DNA from: Aliiruegeria sabulilitoris | GTDB lineage: Bacteria > Pseudomonadota > Alphaproteobacteria > Rhodobacterales > Rhodobacteraceae | Length of the DNA stretch: 64,000 bases | Reading direction: 5' to 3' | Assembly (NCBI RefSeq): GCF_001558155.1 | Contig: NZ_LOAS01000002.1 | Span: 124,001 to 188,000, forward strand | Shown here: in pieces, positions 35,940 through 45,175 of the stretch | Layout of the letters: the number at the start of each line of letters is the position of its first letter | How positions within the stretch are numbered: position 1 is the first letter of the stretch | The notes under the pieces: generated by a model | The model's input: only the letters and a program-made list of their open reading frames with translations | The model's database searches: none | What the model was told of the DNA's origin: nothing | Program-made: the position numbers and the translations under genes

Positions 35940-36932
35940 TCAGAAGCCCGGGCAGGCCGTTTCCATGTCCAGAAGCGGCTTGAGCTCGTCGTCCAGCGCC
36001 AGGACCGTAAGCGTCGCGCCAACCATTTCCAACGAAGTGAAATAGTTGCCGACATAGGCCTTGTAGACCTTGAGGCCCGCCGCCTCGATCTGGCTCGCCA
36101 TGCGGTCGAAGAGGACATAGAGCTCGTCGACCGGAGTCGCGCCGAGACCGGAGACCAGCACCGCCACTTCCGTGCCCGCGGGCAGGTTGTGGTCGTCGAG
36201 CACGATCTTGGTCATGTCGTCGGCCACTTCATTGGCCGTCTTCAGTTCCTCGACCCGAGTGCCCGGCTCGCCGTGGTGCCCGATGCCGACTTCCATCTTG
36301 CCCGGTTCGATCTCGAAGTTCGGATGACCGACGGCCGGCAGCGTGCAGGGGCCGAGGCCAACGCCGACGGAGCGGCAATTGTCGATGGCCTTCTGGGCGG
36401 TGGCAATGACTTCGTCGAGCGATGCGCCGGTCGCGGCCTTGGCGCCGCCGATCTTCCACATCATGATCTCGCCGGCCACGCCGCGGCGCTTTTCGCGCTC
36501 GGTGGCAGGCGCGGAGCAGACATCGTCATTGGCAACGACGGTCTTGACCTCGATGCCGTCCTTCTTGGCCATCTTGGCGGCCATCTTCACGTTCATGTTG
36601 TCGCCGGCATAGTTGCCGTAAAGAACCGCCACGCCCGCTCCGCCATTGGCGGCCTTGATGCAGTCATGGAAGCTCTTGGCAGTCGGCGAGGAGAACAGTT
36701 CGCCCACCGCGGTGGCATCGACCATGTTCTTGCCGGTATAGCCGATGAAGGCCGGCTCGTGGCCCGAGCCGCCACCGGTCACGATGCCGACACGGTCCTT
36801 TTCGCCCGCCCATTGCGAGAGCACGACCCGGTTGTTCGCGGAGTCTAGCTTCACCATGTCGGAATGGGCGCGGACGAAGCCCGCGACCGTTTCGTCGACG
36901 ATGTCGTCGGGATTATTAATAAAACGTTGCAT
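35940..36932 (-). CDS. dhaK: DhaK subunit of a dihydroxyacetone/ketotetrose-type kinase
   Basis: A 330-residue substrate-binding subunit that binds a short ketose covalently. It shows INNPDDIVDETVAGFVRAH, TGGGSGHEPAFIGYTGKNM, YGNYAGDNMNVKMA, H220 in GIGHHGEPGTR as the hemiaminal-forming histidine, and LVSGLGATP. Neighbouring genes for a sugar ABC transporter and a polyol dehydrogenase suggest a substrate such as dihydroxyacetone or erythrulose produced by polyol oxidation. ATG 36932 has AAGGA seven bases upstream. Substrate identity is inference. Confidence 0.9.
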   Translation of the reverse strand: MQRFINNPDDIVDETVAGFVRAHSDMVKLDSANNRVVLSQWAGEKDRVGIVTGGGSGHEPAFIGYTGKNMVDATAVGELFSSPTAKSFHDCIKAANGGAGVAVLYGNYAGDNMNVKMAAKMAKKDGIEVKTVVANDDVCSAPATEREKRRGVAGEIMMWKIGGAKAATGASLDEVIATAQKAIDNCRSVGVGLGPCTLPAVGHPNFEIEPGKMEVGIGHHGEPGTRVEELKTANEVADDMTKIVLDDHNLPAGTEVAVLVSGLGATPVDELYVLFDRMASQIEAAGLKVYKAYVGNYFTSLEMVGATLTVLALDDELKPLLDMETACPGF

Positions 36933-36942
36933 TTTCAGTTCC

Positions 36943-37710
36943 TTACTTGATCGTGTACCCGCCGTCGATGATCAGGTCGGCGCCATTGAACATCGCTGCG
37001 CCTTCGGAGGCAAGGAACACCGCTGCCGCAGCAATCTCGCAGGGTTCGGCGAAGCGTCCGACGGGAATCTGCGCGATGGCCTTCTCGCCTTTCTCTCCGG
37101 CCCAGGCGTTCTTGCCGAGCTCGGTCAGAACGACCGTGGGCGAGATCGAGTTCACGTTGATCCCGAATTCGCCCCATTCGATGGCGAGGCATTTGGTCAG
37201 GCCGAGAACGCCGAATTTCGAGGAGCAATAGGCGACGTGTTCGTCGATGGCGACGGAACCGGCCTGCGAGGCAAGGTTGATGATGCGCCCGCCGCCCTGC
37301 TCGATCATGATACGGCCGATGGCCTGGGCGACGAGGAAGCTGCCGGTCAGGTTGACATCGATCGTCCGCTTCCAGAAATCGAACGAGATGTCTTCAGCCG
37401 GAGCGAGGGCCGCGATGCCGGCGCTGTTGACCAGGATGTCGATGCGGCCAAGCTCGGCCTTTGCGCGATCGGCGGCTTTTTGAACGGAGGCGGGGTCGGC
37501 AACGTTGCAGGCGATGGCGATTGCGCCTTCGAGGCTGTCGGCCCGGGTCTTGGCAGCCGCTTCGTCAACATCGACGACAGCGACGCGGACGCCTTTCTGG
37601 GTAAAGGCCTCCGCGATGGCGGCACCGATCCCGGAAGCGCCTCCGGTCACGAAAGCCGTCTTCCCCTCGAGCGGAAAATTGAAGTTCAGTGTGTCGGGTC
37701 CCGAAGGCAT
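36943..37710 (-). CDS. SDR-family polyol dehydrogenase, D-threitol/glycerol dehydrogenase-like
   Basis: A 255-residue short-chain dehydrogenase with the NAD motif TGGASGIG (22-29), D-x-D after the second strand favouring NAD over NADP, NSAGI, catalytic S148, Y161 and K165 (YCSSK) and the C-terminal INVNSISPTVVLTELGKNAW region. The last segment resembles D-threitol dehydrogenase and GolD-type polyol dehydrogenases. In the operon it would oxidise an imported polyol to a ketose, which DhaK-DhaL then phosphorylates. The exact polyol is not determined; arabitol- and glycerol-type enzymes share this pattern. Confidence 0.82.
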   Translation of the reverse strand: MPSGPDTLNFNFPLEGKTAFVTGGASGIGAAIAEAFTQKGVRVAVVDVDEAAAKTRADSLEGAIAIACNVADPASVQKAADRAKAELGRIDILVNSAGIAALAPAEDISFDFWKRTIDVNLTGSFLVAQAIGRIMIEQGGGRIINLASQAGSVAIDEHVAYCSSKFGVLGLTKCLAIEWGEFGINVNSISPTVVLTELGKNAWAGEKGEKAIAQIPVGRFAEPCEIAAAAVFLASEGAAMFNGADLIIDGGYTIK

Positions 37711-37789
37711 TGCGAAGGTCCTCTGTCAGGAGTTGAAGGGCCCCGGTCCGAACCCCGCGAACGGGCGTCCGGGCCGGGGTGGAGGGAGC

Positions 37790-38773
37790 TTACTGGCGCA
37801 TCTCGAGCAGCGCGTCCACGTTCTCCAGGGTTACCGGAGTCCAGGGCACGTTGTACTCGGCATCGGCGCCATCATTCCACGGCATGTCCGGATACTGTTC
37901 CCAGATCGCCGACATCGGCTCATAGGAAGGATCGACCGCCTTGATGGCGAGGTCGAGCGCGCCCTGTGCCTGAGCGAAGCCGTCCTGAAGGATCGAAGCC
38001 ATTTCGTCGGCCTTGACCGCGTTGAGTGCGTCCGTGACGCCGTCAATACCGGCAATGGCGAAATCGTTGACGTTCAGGCCGGCGGCCTTGATCGCCTCGA
38101 TCGCGCCCAGCGCCATTTCGTCATTCTGGCCGATCACACCGGCGATGTCGCCGGGATGGGCGGTCAGCCAGTTTTCCATCAGCGTCTGGGCTTCGGCACG
38201 CGACCAGTTCGCGGTCTGCTGCTCGACGACCTTCACATCGGGGCATTCGGCCAGAGCCTTCTGGTTGCCTTCGAGGCGCTGGATCTGCGCCGACTGGCCG
38301 ATCGGGCCTTCGATGACCACGACGTTGCCCGTGCATCCGATCGCGTCGAGAACGTATTTCGCTTCCATGTAGCCCGACTGAACGTCGTCGGAACCGACAT
38401 AGGCCTTCAGCTTGTCGCTGTTGACGCGCGTGTTGGAACCGAAGACGGGGATGCCGGCCTCATCGGCCAAACGAACGGCTTCGGCACCGGCTTCGATGTC
38501 GATCGGCACGAAGATGATCGCGTCGAAGCCCTGGGTGATCATGGTCTCGAACTGCTCTTGCTGTACGAGCGCGTCATAGCGGCCATCGAAGATGGTCACG
38601 TCGACCTTGCCCTCGGTTACCGCCGGGTGCTGCTCGAGCGCCGCCGCCCAGAGCTGCATGAATTCAGCGTTCAGGCCATAGACCGCTGCGCCGATCTTCG
38701 GCGTGTCAGCCAGAGCCGCTGTTCCGCTCAGCAGCGCCGCTGCCAGAGTCATGGTTTTCATCAGTTTCGTCAT
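37790..38773 (-). CDS. Sugar/polyol ABC transporter periplasmic binding protein
   Basis: A 327-residue RbsB-like type I binding protein with a signal peptide (MTKLMKTMTLAAALLSGTAALA) and the fold pattern GFDAIIFVPIDIEAGAEAVR, AGIPVFGSNTRVN, VVIEGPIGQSAQIQRLEGNQ, VIGQNDEMALGAIEAIKAAG, IAGIDGVTDALNAV. ATG 38773 has the strong site AGGAGGAG upstream. It is cotranscribed with the permease and ATPase genes upstream of it and with the catabolic genes downstream. The ligand is probably the polyol or sugar used by the operon. Confidence 0.92.
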   Translation of the reverse strand: MTKLMKTMTLAAALLSGTAALADTPKIGAAVYGLNAEFMQLWAAALEQHPAVTEGKVDVTIFDGRYDALVQQEQFETMITQGFDAIIFVPIDIEAGAEAVRLADEAGIPVFGSNTRVNSDKLKAYVGSDDVQSGYMEAKYVLDAIGCTGNVVVIEGPIGQSAQIQRLEGNQKALAECPDVKVVEQQTANWSRAEAQTLMENWLTAHPGDIAGVIGQNDEMALGAIEAIKAAGLNVNDFAIAGIDGVTDALNAVKADEMASILQDGFAQAQGALDLAIKAVDPSYEPMSAIWEQYPDMPWNDGADAEYNVPWTPVTLENVDALLEMRQ

Positions 38774-38849
38774 GGTGCTCCTCCTAAGTGTTGCACACTT
38801 CACCCTGCCGCCCGCAGAACACGGACGCCAAAACACTGAATTAATTCAC

Positions 38850-39845
38850 TTACTCCGCTTTATGCCGAGCCTGATCCAGCATCACCGCGGCCACGATCAG
38901 CGCGCCCTTGATGACTTGCTGGTAGTAGGATTCCACGCCCATCAGATCGAGGCCGTTATTGACCACGGCGATCAGAAGGGCACCGATCAACGTCCCGGTC
39001 ACCTTGCCGACGCCGCCCGAGAGCGATGTGCCGCCGATGACCACAGCCGCGATAGCGTCGAGTTCATAGGCGATGCCCGCCTGTGTCAGCGCCGAACCGG
39101 TCCGCGCCGCCAGGATCATCCCTGCGATGCCGGCAAGTGCTCCAGAGATCACATAGACCATCAGGCGGACGCGCCGGATGTTGATACCCGAAACCCGCGC
39201 GGCATGCGGGTTGCCGCCAACGGCATAGACCGTCCGCCCGAAACGCGTCGCGCTGAGAACGAAGAGCGCCGCCAGAAAGATTACTGCGAAAAGGATGATC
39301 GGCATCGGAATCCCGAGGATCGAACCGGTACCGATGTAACGGAAACCGTCTGTCAGCGCCGGGACCGGCTTGCCGCCGGTATAGAGCAGCGTCATGCCGC
39401 GCGCGGCCGAAAGCATGCCGAGCGTGGCGACAAAGGCCGGTACGTTGAAACGCGCGACGATCACACCGTTAACCCAACCGCATGCAAGCCCCACCAGCAC
39501 GCCCGCGGCAAGCGGGATCGCGGCAAAATAGGGCGCACCCAGGACCGCGGCCGTCGTCGAAGTGGTGGCCAACGAGGCCGAAACGACCCCGGCGAGTGCG
39601 ACGACCGAACCCACCGAGAGGTCGATTCCGCGGGTCAGGATGACAAAGGTCATGCCGATCGCGAGGATGCCGTTGATGGATGTCTGGCGCAGCACGTTGA
39701 GAATGTTGCGCGTTGTCAGGAAATACTCGTTGGCGAAGGTCAGCAAGACGCAGACCAGGATGAGCGCCATCAAGATCCCGTATTTCTGGCCGTATTCTGC
39801 CGCCAGCGCCTTGAAGTCACGGTTCTGGCTTGCCGCTTCTGCCAT
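38850..39845 (-). CDS. Sugar/polyol ABC transporter permease, RbsC-like
   Basis: A 331-residue hydrophobic permease of the ribose/xylose class. Diagnostic stretches are GILAIGMTFVILTRGIDLSVGSV, ALAGVVSASL, GWVNGVIVARFNVPAFVATLGM and IAAVVIGGTSLSGGVGKVTGT. ATG 39845 has AAGGAGA nine bases upstream. One permease gene is present, so the channel is probably a homodimer. It lies between the ATPase gene and the binding-protein gene, which is the usual order in this transporter class. Confidence 0.92.
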   Translation of the reverse strand: MAEAASQNRDFKALAAEYGQKYGILMALILVCVLLTFANEYFLTTRNILNVLRQTSINGILAIGMTFVILTRGIDLSVGSVVALAGVVSASLATTSTTAAVLGAPYFAAIPLAAGVLVGLACGWVNGVIVARFNVPAFVATLGMLSAARGMTLLYTGGKPVPALTDGFRYIGTGSILGIPMPIILFAVIFLAALFVLSATRFGRTVYAVGGNPHAARVSGINIRRVRLMVYVISGALAGIAGMILAARTGSALTQAGIAYELDAIAAVVIGGTSLSGGVGKVTGTLIGALLIAVVNNGLDLMGVESYYQQVIKGALIVAAVMLDQARHKAE

Positions 39846-39871
39846 CGTGGTTTCTCCTTGAATAGTCATTG

Positions 39872-41353
39872 TCACGCGGCCAGGTGCACGAGTTTTTCAG
39901 CCGACAATTCGTCACGCGCGAGCATTCCGCTGACCCTTCCGTCGCGCATGATGAGCACGCGATCCGCCATGCCGAGCACTTCGTCGTTTTCCGAACTGAC
40001 CATCACGACAGCCCCTCCGGCGCGGGCGAAATCCGAGATCACCCGGTAGATTTCCCGCTTTGCGCCGACATCGACGCCACGAGTAGGTTCGTCGAGCAGC
40101 AGCACCTTGGGTTCGGTCAGGAACCACTTGCCAAGGACGACCTTCTGCTGGTTCCCGCCCGACAGGCCAGAAACGGGGAGGCGGTCATTGGGGGTCTTGA
40201 TGTCGAACATCTCGATCATGCGACTTGCGGCGGCGCTTTCACGCCCGCTCTGCATGATCGGCCCTACCGAGAGTTCCTCCAGCCGGGCCATGCAGATGTT
40301 GGATCGCACATCCGCGTCGAGCACCAACCCGCTGCCCTTGCGATCCTCGGTCACGAGCGCGACCCCCCGTTTGATCGCTTCGGATGGGGTGGCCATGCGG
40401 ACCTTGTCACCGAAGAGCTGGATCTCGCCGCCCTCGTCCTCACTAAGCCCGAAGATCCGCTCGAAAATCTCGCTGCGCCCTGACCCCATGAGCCCGTAGA
40501 GCGCAAGGATCTCGCCCTTGCAGACCTCGAAGGACACATCCTTCACCCAGCCCGCGGCATTGAGGCCAGATACGGAGAGAGCGACCTCGCTCGTGGCCTG
40601 GTTCTCCTTCACGAATTCCTCCGTGAGAGGCCGGCCGACGATCATATGGATCAGTTCTTCGCGGGTGACATCGGCGATCCTGCCATCGGCAACGAAGCGA
40701 CCATCCCGGAATACGGTGTATTCATCTGCCACATCCATGATCTCGGAGAGACGGTGGCTGACATAGACGATCCCTTTTCCCGCCGCCTTGAGCCGCTCCA
40801 TCGTCTCGAAGAGCTGATCGACTTCCGCTTCGCCGAGCGCCGAGGTGGGTTCGTCCATGATGATGACTTCGGCGTCGAAAGACAGCGCCTTCGCGATCTC
40901 CACCAGCTGCACCTCGGCCACCGTCAGATCCATCATCAGGGTCTTGGGTGAGATGTCGAAATTGAGGCTGTCGAGCAGCTCCTGCGCATTATGGTTCATG
41001 GTGCCGAAATCGACCCGGCCGAACAGGCCCACAGGCTCCCGGCCAAGAAAGATGTTCTCGGCAACCGACATCGCGGGAACGGGGCTCAACTCCTGCTCGA
41101 TAATGGTGATCCCGGCGGCGCGGGCATCGGAGGGCTTGTCGAAATCGACCTCCCGTCCGTTGAGCCGGATGACACCGCCATCGCGATCCTGAATCCCCAT
41201 GACGATCGTAAGCAACGTGGATTTTCCCGCGCCGTTTCCGCCGCACAGGGCATGGACCGTTCCAGCACGCAGTGTGAATTGGCCATTACTCAGCGCAGCG
41301 ACACCCCCGAACTTTTTCGTAAGGTCGCGCACCTCCAAAAGCGCCTCTGGCAC
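39872..41353 (-). CDS. Sugar/polyol ABC transporter ATPase, RbsA-like (two nucleotide-binding domains)
   Basis: A 493-residue protein with two ABC domains in tandem. The first has GGNGAGKSTLL and DEPTSALGEAEVD; its signature loop is degenerate (DLTVAEVQLVEI). The second has the degenerate P-loop GLMGSGRSEIFERIFG, the signature LSGGNQQKVVLGKW and DEPTRGVDVGAK, as in RbsA/XylG/MglA. The start is GTG 41353, with GGGAGGAG seven bases upstream; the open frame further upstream enters the AT-rich promoter region. First gene of the operon running down to the regulator-DhaK fusion at 32532. Confidence 0.92.
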   Translation of the reverse strand: MPEALLEVRDLTKKFGGVAALSNGQFTLRAGTVHALCGGNGAGKSTLLTIVMGIQDRDGGVIRLNGREVDFDKPSDARAAGITIIEQELSPVPAMSVAENIFLGREPVGLFGRVDFGTMNHNAQELLDSLNFDISPKTLMMDLTVAEVQLVEIAKALSFDAEVIIMDEPTSALGEAEVDQLFETMERLKAAGKGIVYVSHRLSEIMDVADEYTVFRDGRFVADGRIADVTREELIHMIVGRPLTEEFVKENQATSEVALSVSGLNAAGWVKDVSFEVCKGEILALYGLMGSGRSEIFERIFGLSEDEGGEIQLFGDKVRMATPSEAIKRGVALVTEDRKGSGLVLDADVRSNICMARLEELSVGPIMQSGRESAAASRMIEMFDIKTPNDRLPVSGLSGGNQQKVVLGKWFLTEPKVLLLDEPTRGVDVGAKREIYRVISDFARAGGAVVMVSSENDEVLGMADRVLIMRDGRVSGMLARDELSAEKLVHLAA

Positions 41354-41435
41354 TGGCTCCTCCCATGGTTTTCGGGATCTGCATCCGCTTTTCCCAAGCG
41401 CAGTAGCATCAAAAAACCTTACTTTTGTCAATACC

Positions 41436-41450
41436 AACATATCAAATGTT
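41436..41450. promoter_or_regulatory. Candidate operator AACAT-N5-ATGTT upstream of the polyol operon
   Basis: A perfect inverted repeat in an AT-rich stretch (about 41408-41545) 83 bases upstream of the first operon gene. The location fits an operator for the SorC-DhaK fusion regulator encoded at the operon's end. The assignment is inference; no second copy was noted. Confidence 0.45.
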
Positions 41451-41559
41451 AATGCTCCACTTTTTACTATTTTTATCAATATCTTGAACCGGCCTGGTAT
41501 TATGGAAAGTCGTATGTTTCCGCGAAATGCCAACTCGGATCATTGGAGAATTAGACCGA

Positions 41560-42211
41560 CTCGGTCGGCCGCGCCCTGAAACCTCGAAGGAGCAATCCCT
41601 CCGGTACAGCAGCACAGGATTGGCCGGCGGCCCGGAAAGGGCGCCGGAGCGGTACAGCGACATGGGCCGTACCGGCGCTCATCCGGTCGGCCAGCGGGCT
41701 GCCAAGAATATTGCCGGGTGGCGGGCGCGCATGGTGGGGTGGACCTGACTGACCTGGAGCACGGGCTCGAAGCTCTGGGCGCGCGCGATCTTGCCACCGG
41801 GTTGAGCAATCTCAACCCGGCGATCCACCTGGCCAATGTGCTCGGCAACATGACGCGGAACGGCGCGAACGGGCCGACGGTTTTGGGCTCGAGGTCCGCA
41901 ACGGATTGCAGCATTTCCATTTGACCTTTCCCGACATCCCCATCGGCAATGTTCAAGAGACGATGCAGAGGATCGCCAAACGTGGCCGTGGCCCGAAGGG
42001 TCCGGTCTCAACGGATACGCGCAATATCGCCGAAGACCTGCACTATGGCATTGTCCCTCTCCGCGAACTGCGGCGTCGCCGGAACATGCCGCTCCTGCTG
42101 CACGAAGCCGGTGTACGGTTGCTGTCGGTCGGGCTTGGCGCCGATTTCACCACCGAGAACGACATGATCGGTGAGATCCTGGACGAGATCTGCGGCGAGG
42201 CCAATGGCTGA
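41560..42211 (+). pseudogene. Broken opine-dehydrogenase-like gene (NAD/NADP octopine/nopaline dehydrogenase remnant)
   Basis: Three plus-strand frames together resemble the C-terminal part of an opine dehydrogenase: SLRYSSTGLAGGPERA in the frame up to about 41748, LGARDLATGLSNLNPAIHLA then NVLGNMTRNGANGPTVLG in the frame 41718-41924, and STDTRNIAEDLHYGIVPLRE with a helical end in the frame 41906-42211. The order and spacing fit one gene with at least two frameshifts and a missing N-terminal Rossmann half. The family match was made by eye (the ED-x-x-YG-x-VPL block) and should be treated as tentative. Confidence 0.45.
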
Positions 42212-42634
42212 GACAGGCTGCCGCAAGACCGCGCCCTGCCGAGACGCCCGTTTTCGCTGCGTCGGGCGCGTTCGGCGTCACACCATTCGTTCTTGCTCCG
42301 CTGCAAAGGTGTGAAGCTCCAACGAATACTGGATTGAACGCGGGAACTCGGCCTAGGATTGGTGGGGCGCGGGCACGAATCGTGGGGAGGCTGATCATCG
42401 GATCCCGCAGGGAATTCAGGCCGGATATCTCGGGGGCCGAACGGGCCTTTCCCGACAGCAATCGCTCAGGCCGGCGACGGCGGGCCGACCGCGGCTGCGC
42501 GCGGCCCGCCCTTGGAACCCTGCAGCCTCGCCCCCCCACACCCCGCAAGACGCATAGCTGTGATCATTTCATCTCCCGTTTGGGAAAGACGGGAAACATG
42601 TCGGCGGAGGACCGGTCGGCAACAGGAGGACAAC
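42212..42634. other. Intergenic region upstream of the PTS operon
   Basis: About 420 bases between the broken opine-dehydrogenase-like gene and the PTS fusion gene. I see no supported gene. The PTS ribosome site AGGAGGA is at 42624-42630, just before the ATG. A short inverted repeat (CCCG...CGGG, about 42247-42265) is weak. The PTS promoter must lie here but was not located with confidence. Confidence 0.5.
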
Positions 42635-45160
42635 ATGCCCAGAATTGAACTCGTGGCGCCACTTGATGGCGTGATGTTGCCTCTGGAACAGGTGCCCGAT
42701 CCGGTTTTCGCGGGCAAGATGGTTGGCGACGGCGTTTCGATCGACCCGCTCAACCAGCTCCTGACAGCGCCTTGTGCGGGAACGATCAGCCAGCTCCACC
42801 GCGCCGGCCATGCGGTGACCGTCACATCGCCCGAAGGGCTCGAGGTGATGCTGCATGTCGGGCTCGACACGGTGATGCTGAAGGGCGAAGGGTTCGAGCC
42901 CAAGGTGAAAGAGGGGCAGAGTGTCGCCGTGGGCGATCCGCTGATTGCCTTCGATGCCCAGATGCTGGCACTCAGGGCCAAGAGCCTGCTGACGCAGGTG
43001 ATAGTCACCAATAGCGACACGGTCGCCTCGCTGACGCCTGCCACCGGCACGGTCTCCGCCGGGCGGGACATTATCATGACCGTCGAAATGGCCGCCGCCT
43101 CCGAGCAGGCCGTTCAGGGTGGCGAGATGATCGTCTCCGAGGCCATCGTGATCCCGAACCCGACCGGGCTGCATGCGCGGCCCGCCGCGGTACTCTCGAA
43201 CATGGCCAAGAAATTCGCCTCGCGCGTGCTGTTGCAGCGTGGCGAGGATCAGGCAAACGCCAAGAGCGTTGTCTCGATCATGCGGCTGAACCTCGAACAG
43301 GGGGCCAAGGTGCAGATCGTCGCCGAAGGGCCCGACGCGGCGGAGGCGATCAACACGCTGGCCCCGGAGCTTGCCGCGGGGCTCGGTGACGAAGGCACGC
43401 CCCCTGCCCCGGCGCCCGCGACCACTGTCATCAAGCCGGTCGCCGCGCCGGTCCCCAAGCCGCGCTCCAATGATCCGAATCTGATCCTCGGCGTCTCCGC
43501 CTCTCCGGGCCTCGCGGTTGGAAGCGTCTTCCAGCTCAAGCGAACCGAGATCGAGGTCCCCGAGACCGGCGCGGACCCGCACACGGAGCGGCGCCGGCTG
43601 GATGACGCGATCGACGTGGCCAAGGTTCAACTGGAAGCGCTTCAGGCAGAGCTGCACGCGCAGGCGGACCCGTCCAAGGCGGCGATTTTCGCGGCGCATA
43701 TGGAGTTGCTCGAAGATCCGGACCTGATCGACGTCGCCGAAAGCGCCATCGCCAAGGGCAAGAGCGCCGAATACGCCTGGCAACAGGCCTATTCCTCGCA
43801 GGCACTGCAACTGGAAGCCTTGCCCAACGAATTGCTGGCCGCGCGCGCAAGCGACCTGCGCGATGTCGGCCGGCGGGTATTGTCGACGCTGACGGGCCAG
43901 CCGCTGGAACAGCCGGATATGCCCGAAGGCACGATCCTGATCGCCGAAGACCTCACGCCCTCGGACACGGCAAGCCTCGACCGAAACCGGGTGGTGGGGT
44001 TCTGCACAGTCGGCGGAGGGGCGACCTCCCACGTGGCGATCCTGGCCCGCGCGCTGGACCTGCCTGCCGTTGCCGGCATCGAACCACATGCCTTGGACGT
44101 GGCGCCGGGCACGATGGTCGTGATCGACGGCGCACGCGGCACGCTGCGCCTCAACCCGGACACTGACGAGGTCGAACGGATCCGTCAGGCGACCGAACGC
44201 GCAGAGGCCAAGCGCCGCGCCGATATCGCCGCTGCGCACGAGGATGCCACCACCACGGATGGCCATCGCATCGAGGTCGTCGCCAATGTCGGCGGCGTCG
44301 CCGAGGCCGAGGAAGCGGTGCGGCTTGGCGGCGAAGGGGTCGGCCTTCTGCGCTCGGAATTCCTGTTCCTTGAGCGCGCCACCGCCCCCACCGAGCAAGA
44401 GCAGCGGACGATTTACCAGAACGTCTCGGATGCGCTCGAGCAAAGGCCCCTGATCATCCGCACGCTGGATGTGGGCGGCGACAAGCCCCTGCCCTACCTG
44501 CCACTGCCGCGCGAGGAGAACCCGTTCCTGGGCGTGCGCGGCGTCCGCCTCGCCATCGACCGGCCCGAGATCCTGCGCACGCAAATCCGCGCGATCCTGC
44601 AGGTGCGGGGCTGTTCGCGGCTCGGTATGATGTTCCCCATGATCTCCTCGCTGGAGGAGTTCCGCTCGCTCAAGGCGGTGGTCGAGGAAGAAATCGGGAC
44701 GACCGGCCGCCGCGAGCCGGTACAGGTCGGCATCATGGTCGAGGTTCCCTCTGCCGCGGTCATGGCCGAGCAATTCGCGCGCGAGGCCGATTTCTTTTCC
44801 ATAGGCACCAACGACCTGACGCAATACACGCTGGCAATGGATCGCGGGCACCCCAAGCTCGCCCCCCTGGCGGACGCGATGAACCCCGCCGTTCTCAAGC
44901 TGATCGGCCAGACCGTCGAAGGCGCCCATGCCCATGGCAAATGGGTCGGCGTCTGTGGCGGCATCGCCAGCGACGAGCAGGCTGTGCCCATTCTCGTCGG
45001 GCTGGGGGTCGATGAATTGTCGGTCAGCGTGCCCGCGCTGCCCTCGATCAAGGCCGCCGTTCGGCAATATTCGATGAGCCAATGCCGCGAATTCGCCGAG
45101 AAGGCCCTCAGGGCCGACAGTGCCGCCGAAGTGCGCGCACTTGTTCCGCTCGATTACTGA
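42635..45160 (+). CDS. PTS multiphosphoryl protein: EIIA(Glc-type)-HPr-EI fusion
   Basis: An 841-residue cytoplasmic fusion that carries phosphate from phosphoenolpyruvate to the sugar-specific EIIB. Residues 1-150 are a Glc-family EIIA (LLTAPCAGTISQLHRAGHAV, phospho-H74 in VMLHVGLDTV). HPr follows with H180 in NPTGLHARPAAV. Enzyme I occupies about 285-841 with H466 in GGGATSHVAILA, the PEP-binding region LLRSEFLFLER, FLGVRGVRLAIDRPEI and SIGTNDLTQYTLAMDRGHP. AGGAGGA lies a few bases before ATG 42635. Fifteen bases after its stop the EIICB gene begins, so the two form a complete, self-contained PTS. Confidence 0.95.
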   Translation: MPRIELVAPLDGVMLPLEQVPDPVFAGKMVGDGVSIDPLNQLLTAPCAGTISQLHRAGHAVTVTSPEGLEVMLHVGLDTVMLKGEGFEPKVKEGQSVAVGDPLIAFDAQMLALRAKSLLTQVIVTNSDTVASLTPATGTVSAGRDIIMTVEMAAASEQAVQGGEMIVSEAIVIPNPTGLHARPAAVLSNMAKKFASRVLLQRGEDQANAKSVVSIMRLNLEQGAKVQIVAEGPDAAEAINTLAPELAAGLGDEGTPPAPAPATTVIKPVAAPVPKPRSNDPNLILGVSASPGLAVGSVFQLKRTEIEVPETGADPHTERRRLDDAIDVAKVQLEALQAELHAQADPSKAAIFAAHMELLEDPDLIDVAESAIAKGKSAEYAWQQAYSSQALQLEALPNELLAARASDLRDVGRRVLSTLTGQPLEQPDMPEGTILIAEDLTPSDTASLDRNRVVGFCTVGGGATSHVAILARALDLPAVAGIEPHALDVAPGTMVVIDGARGTLRLNPDTDEVERIRQATERAEAKRRADIAAAHEDATTTDGHRIEVVANVGGVAEAEEAVRLGGEGVGLLRSEFLFLERATAPTEQEQRTIYQNVSDALEQRPLIIRTLDVGGDKPLPYLPLPREENPFLGVRGVRLAIDRPEILRTQIRAILQVRGCSRLGMMFPMISSLEEFRSLKAVVEEEIGTTGRREPVQVGIMVEVPSAAVMAEQFAREADFFSIGTNDLTQYTLAMDRGHPKLAPLADAMNPAVLKLIGQTVEGAHAHGKWVGVCGGIASDEQAVPILVGLGVDELSVSVPALPSIKAAVRQYSMSQCREFAEKALRADSAAEVRALVPLDY

Positions 45161-45175
45161 TCCCGGAGACTGACT

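Noticed and set aside
42569-45082. Long minus-strand frame opposite the PTS fusion gene
   Set aside because: His/Arg/Gly/Asp-rich product with no motifs; the plus strand has intact EIIA, HPr and EI active sites.
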